NCBI GenBank assembly: GCA_019918135.1
Contig: WBZZ01000617.1
Location: 28,619 to 92,618 of the forward strand
Direction: 5' to 3'
DNA length: 64,000 nt
From: Paulinella micropora
Taxonomy: Eukaryota; Cercozoa; Imbricatea; Euglyphida; Paulinellidae
Positions 1 to 9,240 of the stretch are shown here, piece after piece. The stretch's first letter is position 1. The number at the start of each line of letters is the position of its first letter. The notes below the pieces were generated by a model. That model ran no database searches. It saw only the letters and a program-made list of their open reading frames with translations, and was not told the origin of the DNA. The translations under genes were made by a program, and so were the position numbers.

Positions 1-433
1 AGACCTTATTCCAACCACAATGACTTTGGAATTCGATGTGCTTGTTGACCTGCAGGCCTTCATCGAAGAGTGCGCGCAGCTTTTTATGAGCCTTGTCTTT
101 CTGTCTCGCGGGCAGATTTACTAGCAACCTATTATTTTGGGTCTTGTCAGTGTTGGTCTTGAAGAACAAGTCAAACGCTTTGTTTTCTGCTGTTTCAAGC
201 TGAAAGGTTAATTTGCTCCAGGGTCTCGGCGTGCTGAAAGCGGCGCCGGCAATGAACGCTTTCTTCTCGTGGATGCAAGGTTTGTTGTTTTTCGTGAGCT
301 CAACGAATTTGTCTTTCTGTGTCTCATACGCAAATAACGGCCATAGTTTGTCGTCGGGGTTGAGCGCTTGACCCAGGGCCGTTGGGCCGGCAAGGCTTTG
401 CTGCCCTAAAAGCCCGGAATTTTTCCCTTGCAT
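1..433 (-). CDS. Unknown protein, N-terminal part, runs off left edge
   Basis: An open frame on the minus strand starts at an ATG at 433 and stays open for 144 codons to the window edge, so the C-terminus is missing. The product begins MQGKNSGLLGQQ and is rich in Lys, Asn and Asp, with no signal peptide or membrane segment. I recognise no family. The frame has normal residue use (KLTFQLETAENKAFDLFF is a typical stretch) while the other frames are interrupted, which supports a real gene. It is separated from the next minus-strand gene by about 640 bases. Confidence 0.6.
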   Translation of the reverse strand, partial: MQGKNSGLLGQQSLAGPTALGQALNPDDKLWPLFAYETQKDKFVELTKNNKPCIHEKKAFIAGAAFSTPRPWSKLTFQLETAENKAFDLFFKTNTDKTQNNRLLVNLPARQKDKAHKKLRALFDEGLQVNKHIEFQSHCGWNKV

Positions 434-1077
434 ACAGTTTAGCTATTAAGTAGACTTAAAGCCAGGTTCGGGCTAAACAAAAACTTTCCAGCTCTTCCTG
501 GTCCTCTCCCCCCCCCCCCCCCCTTCCTCCCATCCTCCCACCTCCTTCACTCTCCTTCACTCTGCTTCGGGGGGACAAACATAAATGAAGTCAAGCAGCA
601 AAGGCTCTTATCCTGCCCGCCTCTCCTCACACCTCTCATCCGCAGCATGGGTCCAAGGGCGAGAGCTTGTCCTGTCTGTAGCGCGTCCCTCGATGGTAAC
701 TGGGCTAAGTTGATCCGACCGCTGCTGCTGTTGCTGGCGCTATTAGGCGGGGGGCGCCCAGAGCGCCCGAGGAAAGTGGTAAGGCTTACAACCGAGGCCC
801 AGCCAAGCTAGACGACTTGGGTACGGAAAAAAAGACTATCCCCAGCAGGAGCGGACATTTCCTCCCCGGCCGCCCGGGGTTTTTCCTGGCCGGCAAAGAA
901 AGAAAATGAAAAATGAATAAATAATATTTCTTTTTTTTAAGCTAAGCTCAGGCGGCCAAGTAAATTCCCCCTGCCAACCAGAGTTTAATCAAAAAAACCG
1001 GACTAGGCCAAACATAGAAGAAATAAAAAAGCACAAGAGCCCCCGGGCAAGGCAACGAGAGCCCCCGTGGGTTTCTG
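434..1077. other. Intergenic region with C-run and A/T-rich stretch
   Basis: This interval lies between two minus-strand genes. It holds a run of about 17 C near 507-523, a hairpin-like GC stretch near 865-890 and an A/T-rich stretch near 905-955. Apart from the short ORF at 647-811 I see no gene in it. Confidence 0.5.
647..811 (+). CDS. Possible 54-residue protein with CxxC and hydrophobic segment
   Basis: A short ATG-to-TAG frame encodes 54 residues. It starts MGPRARACPVCSASLDG, which has one CxxC pair, followed by the hydrophobic stretch LIRPLLLLLALL that could be a membrane segment, and ends in a basic tail. It lies in the promoter side of two minus-strand genes. No family is recognised and the size is small enough to be chance, so this is only a candidate. 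Confidence 0.25.
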   Translation: MGPRARACPVCSASLDGNWAKLIRPLLLLLALLGGGRPERPRKVVRLTTEAQPS

Positions 1078-2648
1078 TTAAATGAACATCACGCACTGTC
1101 CGCCCGGGCGCGTGTTGCGGAAGAGGGCGGAGTTAGGGTCCAGGCCGTAGCAAAGGCCCAGATCAACCTTGCGCAATTGCGGCGGCTAAGCAAAAACACT
1201 ACCCCCGCCATGGTGAGCTTCGCGCAGCTCTGTAAGCACAGGTCCGTTAGCTCGGGGAGGGCCGCCGCCAGTACGGCGAGCCCCCTGTCGGTGAGCTGGC
1301 AGTGCATAACTCGCAGGCAACGCAGCCGTCCCAGGCCCGCCACGTACGCGGCGCCCGCGTCCGAGAACCACGCGTTACGCCTTAGATCCAGGCTGTGCAA
1401 CCGTCGGAGGCCCGCGAGCCCTACCGCCACGGAGTCGGTAAGCTGGGGACAATGACTCAGGTCTAACTGCCGCAGGTCCTGCAGCGCGGACAGGCGTTGG
1501 GCCAGTCCGGCGGTTGTGAGCCCGCGGCAGCCGCGCAGCACCAGACTGCGCAGGAGCGGCAGCCTGGCTAGCCACGACAGGGCCCCGTCGTCCAAGCCCG
1601 TACAGCCGCCCAGGTCTACACACCGCAGTTCGGCCAGCCCCGCCAGGCGGGCTAGGCCGCGGAAGGTCAGTTGGTGGCAATGTCGGAGGCTCAGGCTGCG
1701 CATTTGGCGCAGCTCCGACAGGTGCACCAGCCCCCCGTCGGCCAGTTGCGCACAATCTTCCAGGTCCAGATGCCGCAGTCGGCACAGCCCCGACAAGGCG
1801 GCGAGGCCGGCGCCGGTCCACTCCGTGCACCCCGCCAAGCTTAGACGCTGCAGCTCGGGGAGCTCTGCTAGGTGCGCCAGTGCTTCGTCCGTGACTGCCC
1901 GGCAGCCATCGAGGTCCAGTCTCTGCAGGCAGGGCAGAGCCCGCACTAGCCGGCCGAGCCCGTGCGCGCTGAGGAGGCCCTCGCACCAGCGCAGGCCCAG
2001 CCACCGCAGATTGCGCAGCTGGGACAGGGCGGCTAGCACCGCGTCGGTCAGCCTCGGGCAGCCGTAGATCTCCAAGCCGCGCAGCGCCCGGAGCTGGAGC
2101 AGGCTGAGCAGCTCGGCCTCGCCTGTGTCTTGGCACGCCACCACCGACAAATGTTCCAGACCGCGTAACTTGGCCAGCCGTGGGAGCTCTCCCCCCTCGG
2201 CGGAATGTAGCCCCAGCAGAGAGAGGGACCGCACACAAATCCCGCTGGCTCCGAGGGTGTCAAACAGCGACTGCCTGGCGATGGGAGGCCTGCAAAGGCA
2301 CGTCAGGCTGGTCAAGGCCGGCCACTCTGCCCAGATGGCTTGGGGCACGGGCCCGCGGATTCGGCCGAGCGTCAGGGCAAAGGGGCTCGGACGGGGTCGC
2401 GCGCAGGGGCCGCCGCGGCACACGCGTGCCCACACAGCAAACAGCCACAGCGGATTGTCAGCCACGAAGGAACAGACCAGGCCGAACACGTCCTGTGGCA
2501 GGCGCTTAAAGTCCAGCCCCCCGACCGACCGCCGAGTTGGCGCGGGTGTGGTGGTGCTGCTGCTGCTAAGGCCCGAGCGGAGTCGTTTGTGGGTACGAGC
2601 TGAGCCTACTAGTGTCGGGTCTCTGGGCCTGCCACGCTTGCAATTCAT
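1078..2648 (-). CDS. F-box/leucine-rich-repeat protein, C-terminal frameshift
   Basis: The frame starts at an ATG at 2648. A basic N-terminus is followed by an F-box-like segment at about residues 45-80 (LDFKRLPQDVFGLVCSF) and then about twelve Cys-containing leucine-rich repeats of the AMN1/FBXL type to about residue 500. Proteins of this build recruit substrates to SCF ubiquitin ligases; whether this one does is inference. The uninterrupted frame stops at 1089 with an odd, non-LRR tail. A different frame of the same strand continues the LRR pattern (LRKVDLGLCYGLDPNSALF) to a TAA at 1078-1080, so a frameshift lies near 1183-1192. Only the last 30 or so residues are affected, so the protein may still work, or the indel may be a sequencing error. 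Confidence 0.85.
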
Positions 2649-2714
2649 TCTGTGGGCTAGTGAAGCACCGCAGGACTTTTTGTGCCTGTTTCTGCCAGCC
2701 TGTACGGGTTCAAG

Positions 2715-3070
2715 TTAGCGAGGCCAAAAGGCGTGTGGGGGGGGGTGCCCCGCCCTGCAAAGGGGAGGGGGGAGAGTAAAAAAAAACAAGAATACGCTGA
2801 GTGCAGACCGATCCGGACTCCTCCACAACAGAGTTAAGCTCTCGGGCGACCCCAGGGTGCATGTCGGCTTGTGTGTTCCGCGTGTGTGGCGGCAGTGCGG
2901 GCATCGTTGCTGGGGCAAGTCGCTGGCCAATGCCTGTGAGAAGCAGTCCTGGCAGAAACACTGCCCACAGCCGTGCGTTACCGCTTCGCATACTATGCTG
3001 AGGCAAGGCAAAGAGGGCACGACAATTTTTCTGGCGCCTCTGCGTGGTCGTGGGCAAACCAGCCGGGCAT
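2715..3070 (-). pseudogene. RING-finger protein remnant, frameshifted
   Basis: An ATG at 3070 opens a frame that reaches EKLSCPLC, the first two zinc ligands of a RING finger. The rest of the finger (VCEAVTHGCGQCFCQDCF ... QRCPHCR) is in another frame that runs to 2715, so a frameshift of two bases lies near 3001-3010. The ligand spacing fits a C3HC4-type RING ubiquitin ligase, with Gln where a His or Cys would be usual (GCGQCFC). The region after the finger is low complexity and probably comes from the adjacent repeat. Its neighbour is the F-box/LRR gene, also a ubiquitin-pathway type. Confidence 0.5.
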
Positions 3071-3590
3071 ATCAAGTGCCCCGGCTAGACTTTAAGTGCT
3101 CTTTTACCCCCAAGGTCTAGTTGGATCGTGGGTGTACGGGGGACGAATCGTTGAAGATTGGTACACACCTCTTTCCCTGTCTTTGCCCCATCCGAGAACA
3201 GGGGGCGGGAGAGGAAAGGGGCAGGGGGCCGTGCTAAGTTCATGAGTGGCTTAAATCTCGGTGCTTCCGGTTCTGTGCGCGAGTCCGTCCAAAGGCGGAT
3301 TTGCTGTCTTTTAAACGCACGCGCGCACACAAGTACAAAAGATCTTCTAGACAGAAATTGTAATCGGCGCGACGGAGTCCATCAAAGGCCAGTTGCTCCT
3401 CTTGTTGTCGTGCCTGTACCTGCAGTGAATACTTTGATTTGTGGCTTTAAAGGGTAGGCCAAGATTCACTCTCAGTTACTCAGCCAGCCTTTTCGACAAT
3501 GGAGAAGGGAAGAGAGGGGGGCGCCAAAAGAGAAGGGGAGCCCCCCCCCCCCAATCCACCCCCGTGTAAAAGCAGGGAGCGAGGGGAAAG
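3071..3590. other. Purine-rich intergenic DNA, no gene seen
   Basis: This stretch contains GAGAACAGGGGGCGGGAGAG-type purine blocks that recur in repeat family R1 and short C runs. Open frames here have biased composition and no recognisable motif, so I call no gene. Confidence 0.5.
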
Positions 3591-4450
3591 GGGGAGGGAG
3601 GGCACGCCAAGAATGTGCGAATTACGCTGAATTAAAGCTCAACGGTCCTACACTTGGCACTGAAAACTAGGAGGAAGAGAGGGAAGATGCAGGTGAGGGG
3701 GCAGCACCATCTGTCTCTGCCTCCTATCTGAGAAGAGGGAGCGCCCCTCCCCTCCGTCCGAGAACAGATAACGGGAGAGGGAAAAGAGAGGGCAGAGGCG
3801 CGCTAAGAATGCAAAAAAATTTATAAAAAACATTGACAAAGTTTTAATTTTGGCACTGAGAACTACGCGATGGAAAGGAAAGGGGCCGGGAGGGGGCGCC
3901 AGGAAAGTGCAAAAAAGATTTTTTTTTATTAAAGCCCAACGGTCTTACAATTGGCGCTGAGAACTAAAAGAGGGAGAGGGAAAAGACAGGAGAGGAGGAG
4001 AGCACGAATTGTCTTAGTCCCCCGTCTGGGAACAGGGATTGGGAGAGGGGAGGGGGAGGGGGCGCGCCAAAAAAGTGCAAAATCTTTTAGTAAAGCTCGA
4101 CGAAGTCTTACACTTGACACTGAGATCTAGGAGAGGGAGAGGGAAGGGGCAAAGGAGGAGGGACAGCACGATTTGTCTCTGCCTTCCATCTAAGAACGAA
4201 GAAGCGGGAGAGGGAAGGTTCAGGTGGAGGAGGGAAGGGCGCCAAGAAAGTGCGTAAAAAAATACGCTGAATTAAAGCTCGACAAAGTCTTACACTTGGC
4301 ACTGAGAACTAGGAGAGAGAGGGAAGAGGCAGGTGAGGGGGACAGCACGATCTGTCTCTGCCTCCCATCTGAGAACAGGGAGCGGGAGAGGAAAGGGACA
4401 AATGAAATGTTAATTCTCTTAGACAAAGCTGGATTGAAATCTTAATAACA
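3590..4450. repeat. Tandem cluster of repeat family R1
   Basis: At least five imperfect copies of a block occur in direct orientation. Each has an A/T-rich TACGCTGAATTAAAGCTCGA part, then CTTACACTTGGCACTGAGAA, then purine-rich DNA ending in GAGAACAGGGAGCGGGAGAG. Core copies are near 3650, 3850, 3945, 4105 and 4285. Copies elsewhere are at about 6950-7290, 24640-25440, 47340-47480, 48310-48900, 49865-49990, 52940-53090 and 54120-54180. No protein is encoded. Unit length varies, as in decayed non-autonomous elements. Confidence 0.7.
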
Positions 4451-4549
4451 ATTTTTGGGGGGTAACCTTCTCTTGCCCTCTCCAGCCCACGCGAGCGGAC
4501 GGGGTTTTTAGACGAGAACCAGTGCGTACATGGACCAGCCGGCTCCACG

Positions 4550-4860
4550 CTCTAAGAAAAGGTGGCAGGTAGGTTTTCTGGGGAAACACGCGCAGACAAA
4601 TTTGGCGACGAATTTCATTCAAAAAAGGGGAAAGAGAAAAAGCTCAGTTCACAAAGGAATTGCGGGAAAACATAACCCAGCGGAAAGAGACCGGAGCGGC
4701 CCGTTCATTTGGCGCTAAATTTTTGCTGCTTTACACAGGTGTGATACGGCCGGAAAAGGCAGTGCTTCAGAGTTTATCCGGCAGAAATGCATTTTTTAAC
4801 CAAATCACCTCCGAAATTCGGCCATATCACGCCCCGCGTGAGACTAAAACTAGGAGAGGG
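4550..4860. repeat. Partial copy of repeat family R3
   Basis: The stretch contains the R3 landmarks: TTTCTGGGGAAACACGCGCA, the motif TTTGGCGACGAATTT, and a tail with GATACGGCCGGAAAAGGCAG and a GAAATTCGGCCATATCAC segment. Fuller copies lie at 6505-6945, 26190-26660, 47600-48010 and 54420-54830. It abuts the coiled-coil gene fragment on its right. Confidence 0.6.
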
Positions 4861-4881
4861 AATAGAAGAGATGGCAGAGGG

Positions 4882-5598
4882 CTAATGTGCTGTAGCTCTG
4901 TTTGGCGTCGTGGCAATAGCCTGCGCTCCCCCTTCGGCCCGAACTAGTGGGTTGGTGCTGGCCTTGGACACTTTGCTTCGAGATTCACAGGTTACGATCG
5001 CTTTTTGCAAAGGGCACCAAAGAAGCGGCCCCGGCGAGAACAAGGCAGGCACGCGCACAATCAGACCGGGCGGGAGCCTGAAGCTTGTAGTCTCGGTGAT
5101 TTCAGTATACTTTACCTCGAGTTCTTGCTTTTGTTCCAAGAGCGAAATCTGCCTAGCATGATCGCCAATAATCCGATGTAGTCTTATCAACTCCTGGCCT
5201 AGCTCTCGATCTGGAGACTCCGGCTCATCTTCTGCAGGACCCTGGCGAAGCTTTAGTTCGAGCACTTGCAACTCCTTTTGCACAAGGGTCAAATCCTCGT
5301 GGCGTTTCTGGAGTTCCAGAGAGCGCCTCTCCCGCCCGGACTGAGCTTGCAAACTCAAGTTGTCCCAAAGAAACCTGTGCTGCAAATGCAGCGAGCCATC
5401 TTCCTCAACCGTCGCCTTTATTGCCTTGCCTTGCAACTCAAACATGTGCTCTCCAGTACCCGAAACCTTGGTAAGAACATTCATGTCAAGGGCAGAGAAG
5501 AGTTCGCCTGGAACAGGTCTCGTCCATGTTGCACCCCGCACCTGAATATATAAGCACAAAAGGTGGACAACTTTGAGAATAGGGTTCTCTTTGGACAA
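4882..5598 (-). CDS. Coiled-coil protein, truncated member of a coiled-coil/NHL family
   Basis: The open frame encodes up to 238 residues; the first ATG is at 5484, and a splice-acceptor-like TATATATTCAG just upstream suggests that an earlier exon is missing. Residues from about 75 to 170 form a charged heptad-like coiled coil (ELQVLELKLRQ, LLEQKQELEVKYTEI). The C-terminal part (LIVRVPALFSPGPLLW) recurs at 50,100-50,385, where it is followed by NHL-type repeats, so this gene is probably a shortened version of a coiled-coil plus NHL-propeller protein like TRIM-NHL proteins. The C-terminal residues after about 215 no longer match and come from degraded sequence. Function is not assigned. Confidence 0.5.
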   Translation of the reverse strand: MSKENPILKVVHLLCLYIQVRGATWTRPVPGELFSALDMNVLTKVSGTGEHMFELQGKAIKATVEEDGSLHLQHRFLWDNLSLQAQSGRERRSLELQKRHEDLTLVQKELQVLELKLRQGPAEDEPESPDRELGQELIRLHRIIGDHARQISLLEQKQELEVKYTEITETTSFRLPPGLIVRVPALFSPGPLLWCPLQKAIVTCESRSKVSKASTNPLVRAEGGAQAIATTPNRATAH

Positions 5599-5785
5599 GA
5601 CTAATGGCGGGAGGGTGGGAAAAGGGTGGGGGCGGGGGGGGGGGGGGGGGCGGGAGACTCTGAGGAGAAAGGGGGCAGGGAGAGAAAGAAAAAAGTGAAA
5701 GGGGGACGAGCGCCGAAGGGCTCAGGGGGGGGATGTGAAAGGGGAAGGGGGGGGGGGGGGCTTAGTGGAGGAGTTTCGTGTATTT

Positions 5786-6020
5786 TTTTTTGTAGCTTCT
5801 GCGCCCTTCCCCTCTCTTTTTCCCTTCCTACGCTCCTTGAGCCCCCCGGGCTCAGGGGGCTCAAGTGGGAAAAAAGAAAAAAAAAGGGGGGGGGGGGCAT
5901 CCCCCCCCATACACAACCTGCCCCTCGCCTCCTGTCTTTTCCCCGTGAGCCCCCTGAGCCAGGGGGGCTCAAATAACAGGCAAAGGGGGGAAGGGAAGGG
6001 TGCAGAAGCTACAAAAGAAT
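5786..6020. repeat. Fold-back element of family R2
   Basis: The ends are inverted copies of TGTAGCTTCTGCGCCCTTCC, and inner arms repeat GAGCCCCCCGGGCTCAGG in opposite orientation around a G/C-run centre. This is a miniature inverted-repeat element by structure. Similar copies are at 25,761-26,046 and 50,481-50,750, with half copies near 7150, 34,690-34,877, 35,210, 47,545, 49,570, 53,225 and 53,810-53,955. No coding capacity is seen. Confidence 0.7.
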
Positions 6021-6117
6021 GTAATTAAAAAAAATTCCCCAACAAAGTCTTGCATTTGATAGAGAGCTGGGGGAGGGCACTAGGAAAAAAGGGTGCCCTC
6101 TCGCTTTTTTTCTCTTC

Positions 6118-6490
6118 CCCGCCGAGTTTGGAGCATAGCCAGCGCCAGCGCCGAGTAGAATTCCGCTGGTTTTTCGCACTGGGGCGAATGTTCACTGTCT
6201 GCTACCACTACGTAGGGCACAGTGCCTTTTGACAGCCTGGGCGGCTCAGCACCTCGAGCCAGGATCAACCGATGAATTCTGCGGCTCGCTCGCACAGCTA
6301 ATGCCAACGCAACGTGCCCGCCAAAGGAATGGCCCAGCACATCAGGTCTGTCGGGGCACTGTTGCACTACATGCGGCAAATTCAGCAAATGAACTTCGCG
6401 GTAAGACCGCAGCCAGAAACGCACAGTGTCCAAATAAAACAAGGTGCCACTCGACACTCCGTGCACCACAGCCCGCTGGCGCGGGCTGAT
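6118..6490 (-). pseudogene. Alpha/beta-hydrolase fragment
   Basis: The frame contains an oxyanion-type HGVSSG stretch, the nucleophile elbow GHSFGGH and a C-terminal block ADSEHSPQCEKPAEF with the position of the catalytic His. These are hallmarks of alpha/beta hydrolases. The segment between the nucleophile and the His is far too short, so the cap region and the acid residue have been lost. The N-terminal part of the open frame is R3 repeat sequence, and a CAGCCCGCTGGCGCGGGCTG hairpin (6469-6488) is read through at the start. Other pieces of the same gene lie at 33,946-34,011, 34,880-34,957 and 54,300-54,370. It is a remnant, not a working enzyme. Confidence 0.6.
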
Positions 6491-6504
6491 TGCGCCCGTC
6501 ACCG

Positions 6505-6945
6505 TAAAAGAAAGGGCCAATAGGTTTTCCGGGAAAACATACGCACAGGACAATTCGGCGCCAAATTTAATTCGAGAAACGGGCAAAAGAAAAAAGTCCA
6601 CTTCGCGGAAGACGCCGCCGGGAGGAAGACGCCCCCCTCCCCCGTTCTCCCCCCTCCCCCGTTCCCCTTCGAAAGGGGGAGGGGAGGGGAAGATCTGAAA
6701 ACATTTGCGCAATAAAAAAAAGATTTGGCGCGCGGTTTTTCTTCCGCGGGAAAACATCCGATTTCCCCACAGGCCCGGCAGCAACTGGGACGCCCGGTTC
6801 ATTTGGGGCTAAATCTTGCTGTTCTGGATAAGGCGCGTGATAAGGCCGGAAAAGGCAGTGCTTCCGAGTTTTTACGACAGAAATGCCTTTTTGTATCCAC
6901 ATCACTTCCGAAATTCGACCATATCACACCCCGCGCGAGAGTATA
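6505..6945. repeat. Full copy of repeat family R3
   Basis: The block starts with TTTTCCGGGAAAACATACGC and a TTCGGCGCCAAATTTAATTC motif, continues through C-rich CCCCCGTTC repeats, a GGCGCGCGGTTTTTCTTC block with GGGAAAACATCCGATTTC, and ends with GATAAGGCCGGAAAAGGCAG and a CATATCACACCCCGCGCGAG segment. The same order is found at 54,420-54,830 and, degraded, at 26,190-26,660 and 47,600-48,010. Inverted motifs (GGAAAACAT/TTTGGCGCCAAATT) suggest a mobile non-coding element. Confidence 0.65.
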
Positions 6946-7525
6946 GAAAAAGAGAATTTTTAAATTAAAAGCTCGACAGAGTATTACACTTGGCACTGAG
7001 AGCTAAGAGAGGGAGAAGGAAGAGGCAGGGGAGGGAGGGAGGGCACGAATTCTCTTAGTTCCTCGTGTGAGAACAGGGAGCGGGAGAGGGAAAAGAGAGG
7101 TTAGGGGCGCGGCATCCTCTTAGTTTTTCTTTTTTAGTTCTGCCCCCTGCTCTTTGAGCCCCCCGGGCTCAAGGAGGGGTAGAGGGGAGGGGAGGTAAAA
7201 GACAAATTTAAAGGAGAGGGGGGAGGGGCCCGCCAAGAAAGTGTAAAATACGCTGAATTACAGCTCGACAAAGTCTTACACTTTATAATCCAGTTTGACC
7301 TGTTCATAGTTCAATAAATATTTTTTTTATTCAAAAGTTTGCACACAAAGAGTGGGGGACGGAAAGAGAAAGGGGCGGGGGCGGGGGGGGGGGGGGGGGG
7401 AAGGAGGGGAAAGGAGGGGAAAGTGGATACAGCCAGGGTCGGGGGGTCTGTGGCGAGATGCCCCTAAACAAAGCCTTTAATATACAGAATAAAGGAGCGA
7501 CACTCCTCCCTGCGTGCTTTTTGTA
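6946..7525. repeat. R1 copy plus G-run leader of the next gene
   Basis: Positions 6950-7290 repeat the R1 block (CTTGGCACTGAGAGCTAAGA and AATTACAGCTCGACAAAGTC). A short R2 piece (GAGCCCCCCGGGCTCA) is near 7158. From 7291 the DNA is A/T-rich, then has a long G run near 7380-7400, and leads to the ATG at 7526. No gene is seen. Confidence 0.55.
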
Positions 7526-8326
7526 ATGAGAAAGCTATTAGCATGGTCTTGGCTTTTGGCGGTAGGGTGTGCTTTCTGGTGCGAGCCTGCAGTTGATTGG
7601 GCGACCCCTTTTGCTAGCAGCACTGCCAGCCCCGCCGACACCGCGACTCTCCCTAGTGCTAGTCAAAGCGCCTTGACTAGTCTAACTACCAGCAGTACCA
7701 GTGGCAGCCTGAGCATTACGCCCAGCGCCAGCCTTGGCGTCACGCCCAGTGCCAGCCTCAGCATTACTAGCACTGTAAGTCCTAGTGCTAAGCCCGACGG
7801 CAGCCTGAGCAACACCCCCAGTGTCGGCCTAAGCAGTACTAGCATTACCACCCCTAGCGCCACGCCCAGCAGCACTACTAGCGCTACGCCCAGCGGAAGT
7901 CCGAGCAACATTAGCAGTGTCAGCCCTAGCGCTATGCCCGACGGAAGCCTGCGCAACACCCACAGTGCTAGCGAGAGTAGTACACCCAGCGCCGACCAGA
8001 GCAGTACCAGCAGCGCCAGTCTCAGCGTCACGCCCAGTGCCAGCCTCAGTGTCACGCCCAGCGCCAGCGTCACGCCCAGTGCTAGCCTCAGCGTCACGCC
8101 CAGTGCTAGCCTCAGCGTCACGCCCAGTGCCAGCCTCAACGTCACCCCCAGTGCCAGCCTTAGCGTCACCCCCAGTGCCAGCCTCAGCGTCACGCCCAGC
8201 GCCAGCCTCAGCGTCACGCCCAGCGCCAGCCTCAGCGTCACGCCCAGTGCCAGCCTCAGCGTCACGCCCAGCGCCAGCCTCAGCGTCACGCCCAGTGCCA
8301 GCCTCAAACGGGCACCCCAGTGGTAG
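7526..8326 (+). CDS. Secreted Ser/Thr-rich repeat (mucin-like) protein
   Basis: I place the start at the ATG at 7526, because it gives a clear signal peptide (MRKLLAWSWLLAVGCAFWC); an in-frame GTG at 7514 is less likely. The rest is almost wholly low-complexity Ser, Pro and Thr. The second half is a tandem array of the ten-residue unit SLSVTPSASL, repeated about eleven times, which would be heavily O-glycosylated in a eukaryotic secretory pathway. The listed frame ends SLKRAPQW. In another frame just downstream a hydrophobic tail (EPWVLGLLLFEGAFFF) follows, which would suit a membrane or GPI-type anchor, so a frameshift near 8305 is possible. A similar Ser/Pro array lies in the EGF-like gene at 13,200. 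Confidence 0.75.
   Translation: MRKLLAWSWLLAVGCAFWCEPAVDWATPFASSTASPADTATLPSASQSALTSLTTSSTSGSLSITPSASLGVTPSASLSITSTVSPSAKPDGSLSNTPSVGLSSTSITTPSATPSSTTSATPSGSPSNISSVSPSAMPDGSLRNTHSASESSTPSADQSSTSSASLSVTPSASLSVTPSASVTPSASLSVTPSASLSVTPSASLNVTPSASLSVTPSASLSVTPSASLSVTPSASLSVTPSASLSVTPSASLSVTPSASLKRAPQW
7955..8305 (+). repeat. 30-bp tandem repeat array in the Ser/Thr-rich gene
   Basis: The unit GCCAGCCTCAGCGTCACGCC plus CAGCGCCAGT is repeated with few changes from about 8020 to 8305 and more loosely upstream. The copies are nearly identical at the DNA level, which indicates recent expansion and makes copy number prone to assembly error. Confidence 0.8.
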
Positions 8327-8509
8327 TGGACGGTGCGGCGGCTGCCATGCCCACTGCCACGGGGGAGCCTTGGGTTTTGGGCCTGCTTTTGTTTGAAGGA
8401 GCGTTCTTTTTTAAAGTGCCTTGAAGCAGCAGAACTTTCACCACGGCCGACTCTCTCCCCTTGTTGGTCATTTTCGTGGTTGTTTAATTAAAGCTCACGA
8501 TTTTACACA

Positions 8510-8535
8510 GCTTGCGCGGCTCAGGCCGCGCAAGC
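8510..8535. terminator. GC-rich hairpin downstream of the Ser/Thr-rich gene
   Basis: GCTTGCGCGGC pairs perfectly with GCCGCGCAAGC across a four-base loop. It follows TTTAATTAAAGCTC at 8480, a motif also found after the gene ending at 11,206. Palindromes at transcript ends are known from giant viruses; that use here is inference. Confidence 0.45.
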
Positions 8536-9027
8536 AAATAGTTTTCTCGATTTTGGGGGGAAAAGATCCGGGGATGGACGTTCTTGCCAAGCACGTGGCG
8601 GCATTGCGCACTCGTGTGGTACAAGCGCTCGCCCGGGAACACCGCCAGCAGCGGTGTCTGTCGTCGTCGCGCTGGGGGCACGGTTGTGCCCCCAGCGCGA
8701 CAAAGATCTTGATGTGCCCTGTATCGACGACACAACCACCACCACCGTCGCCGCCGCCGCGAGCGCTACTGCTGCTTTCTCTTTCGTCTTGCGCTCTGAC
8801 CCGACAAGAGATGCCTGTGTACGGCTCCTGTTAAGGGCATCGTAGACATCCAAGGCGGTTTTCTGTTTGACGATGTTAGCTGGCAAGGCAGCCACTCTGA
8901 ATCCGCTCTTCTTTTGCCAGAGCAAAAAAAGGAGTAGCACCCAGATTGCCACTACGGTTTCAAACAAGACCAGCATGAGCGAATGGGCTGCGAGGAAATT
9001 GACGCTGACTGTCTGCTTCTTTTGCAC
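8521..9027 (-). CDS. Possible single-pass membrane protein
   Basis: The open frame has no clear ATG start; a GTG lies at 9027. Near the N-terminus is a strong hydrophobic segment (LMLVLFETVVAIWVLLLFLL) followed by a basic stretch, and then a Lys/Arg-rich, Ala/Val-rich tail. The last third overlaps the perfect hairpin at 8666-8701 and a GC-rich palindrome, so the C-terminus may be spurious. No family is recognised. An upstream exon or frameshift could supply the true start. Confidence 0.35.
   Translation of the reverse strand: MQKKQTVSVNFLAAHSLMLVLFETVVAIWVLLLFLLWQKKSGFRVAALPANIVKQKTALDVYDALNRSRTQASLVGSERKTKEKAAVALAAAATVVVVVSSIQGTSRSLSRWGHNRAPSATTTDTAAGGVPGRALVPHECAMPPRAWQERPSPDLFPPKSRKLFACAA
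8666..8701. other. Perfect 16-bp hairpin
   Basis: GTCGCGCTGGGGGCAC (8666-8681) is an exact inverted copy of 8686-8701 with a four-base loop GGTT. It is the strongest simple hairpin I found in the window. It could be a transcription terminator or part of the double-hairpin element family. Confidence 0.7.
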
Positions 9028-9180
9028 ACGCCTAAGATGTCCTCGTGTACCATTCGGAGGCCTCGCTGGGATTCAAAGCTAAGCTTGGCTCTGTCCGGCA
9101 GCAACCTGCCAAACGAAACTGTGACTCGACATGGCCTTGCATGGCAGCCTGCCTGTACCAAGATACTGCCTGGCGCCGGT

Positions 9181-9240
9181 GGGCAGGCCCCCCGCGCGTT
9201 CCCCCCCTCTTTTTCCTTTCAGGCCGCGTAAGCGGCCTGG
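9181..9240. repeat. Double-hairpin element
   Basis: A C-rich half (GGCAGGCCCCCCGCGCG) is joined by CCTTTCAG to a hairpin whose arms are CAGGCCGC and GCGGCCTG around GTAA. The same plan is found at 9505-9570 and, with CAGCCCGC arms, at 49,001-49,050, 49,147-49,222 and 49,417-49,480. Confidence 0.6.

Noticed and set aside
1375-2238. ORF of 287 codons overlapping the LRR gene
   Set aside because: Ala/Arg/Pro-rich shadow of the LRR frame without recognisable motifs.
5601-5976. Opposing Pro/Gly-rich ORFs in the R2 element
   Set aside because: They read through G/C runs of a fold-back repeat and differ in every copy.
7663-8307. ORF of 214 codons, repeated LRLALGVT, opposite the Ser/Thr-rich gene
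   Set aside because: It is the reverse reading of the 30-bp tandem repeat; the plus frame has a signal peptide and the minus frame has none.
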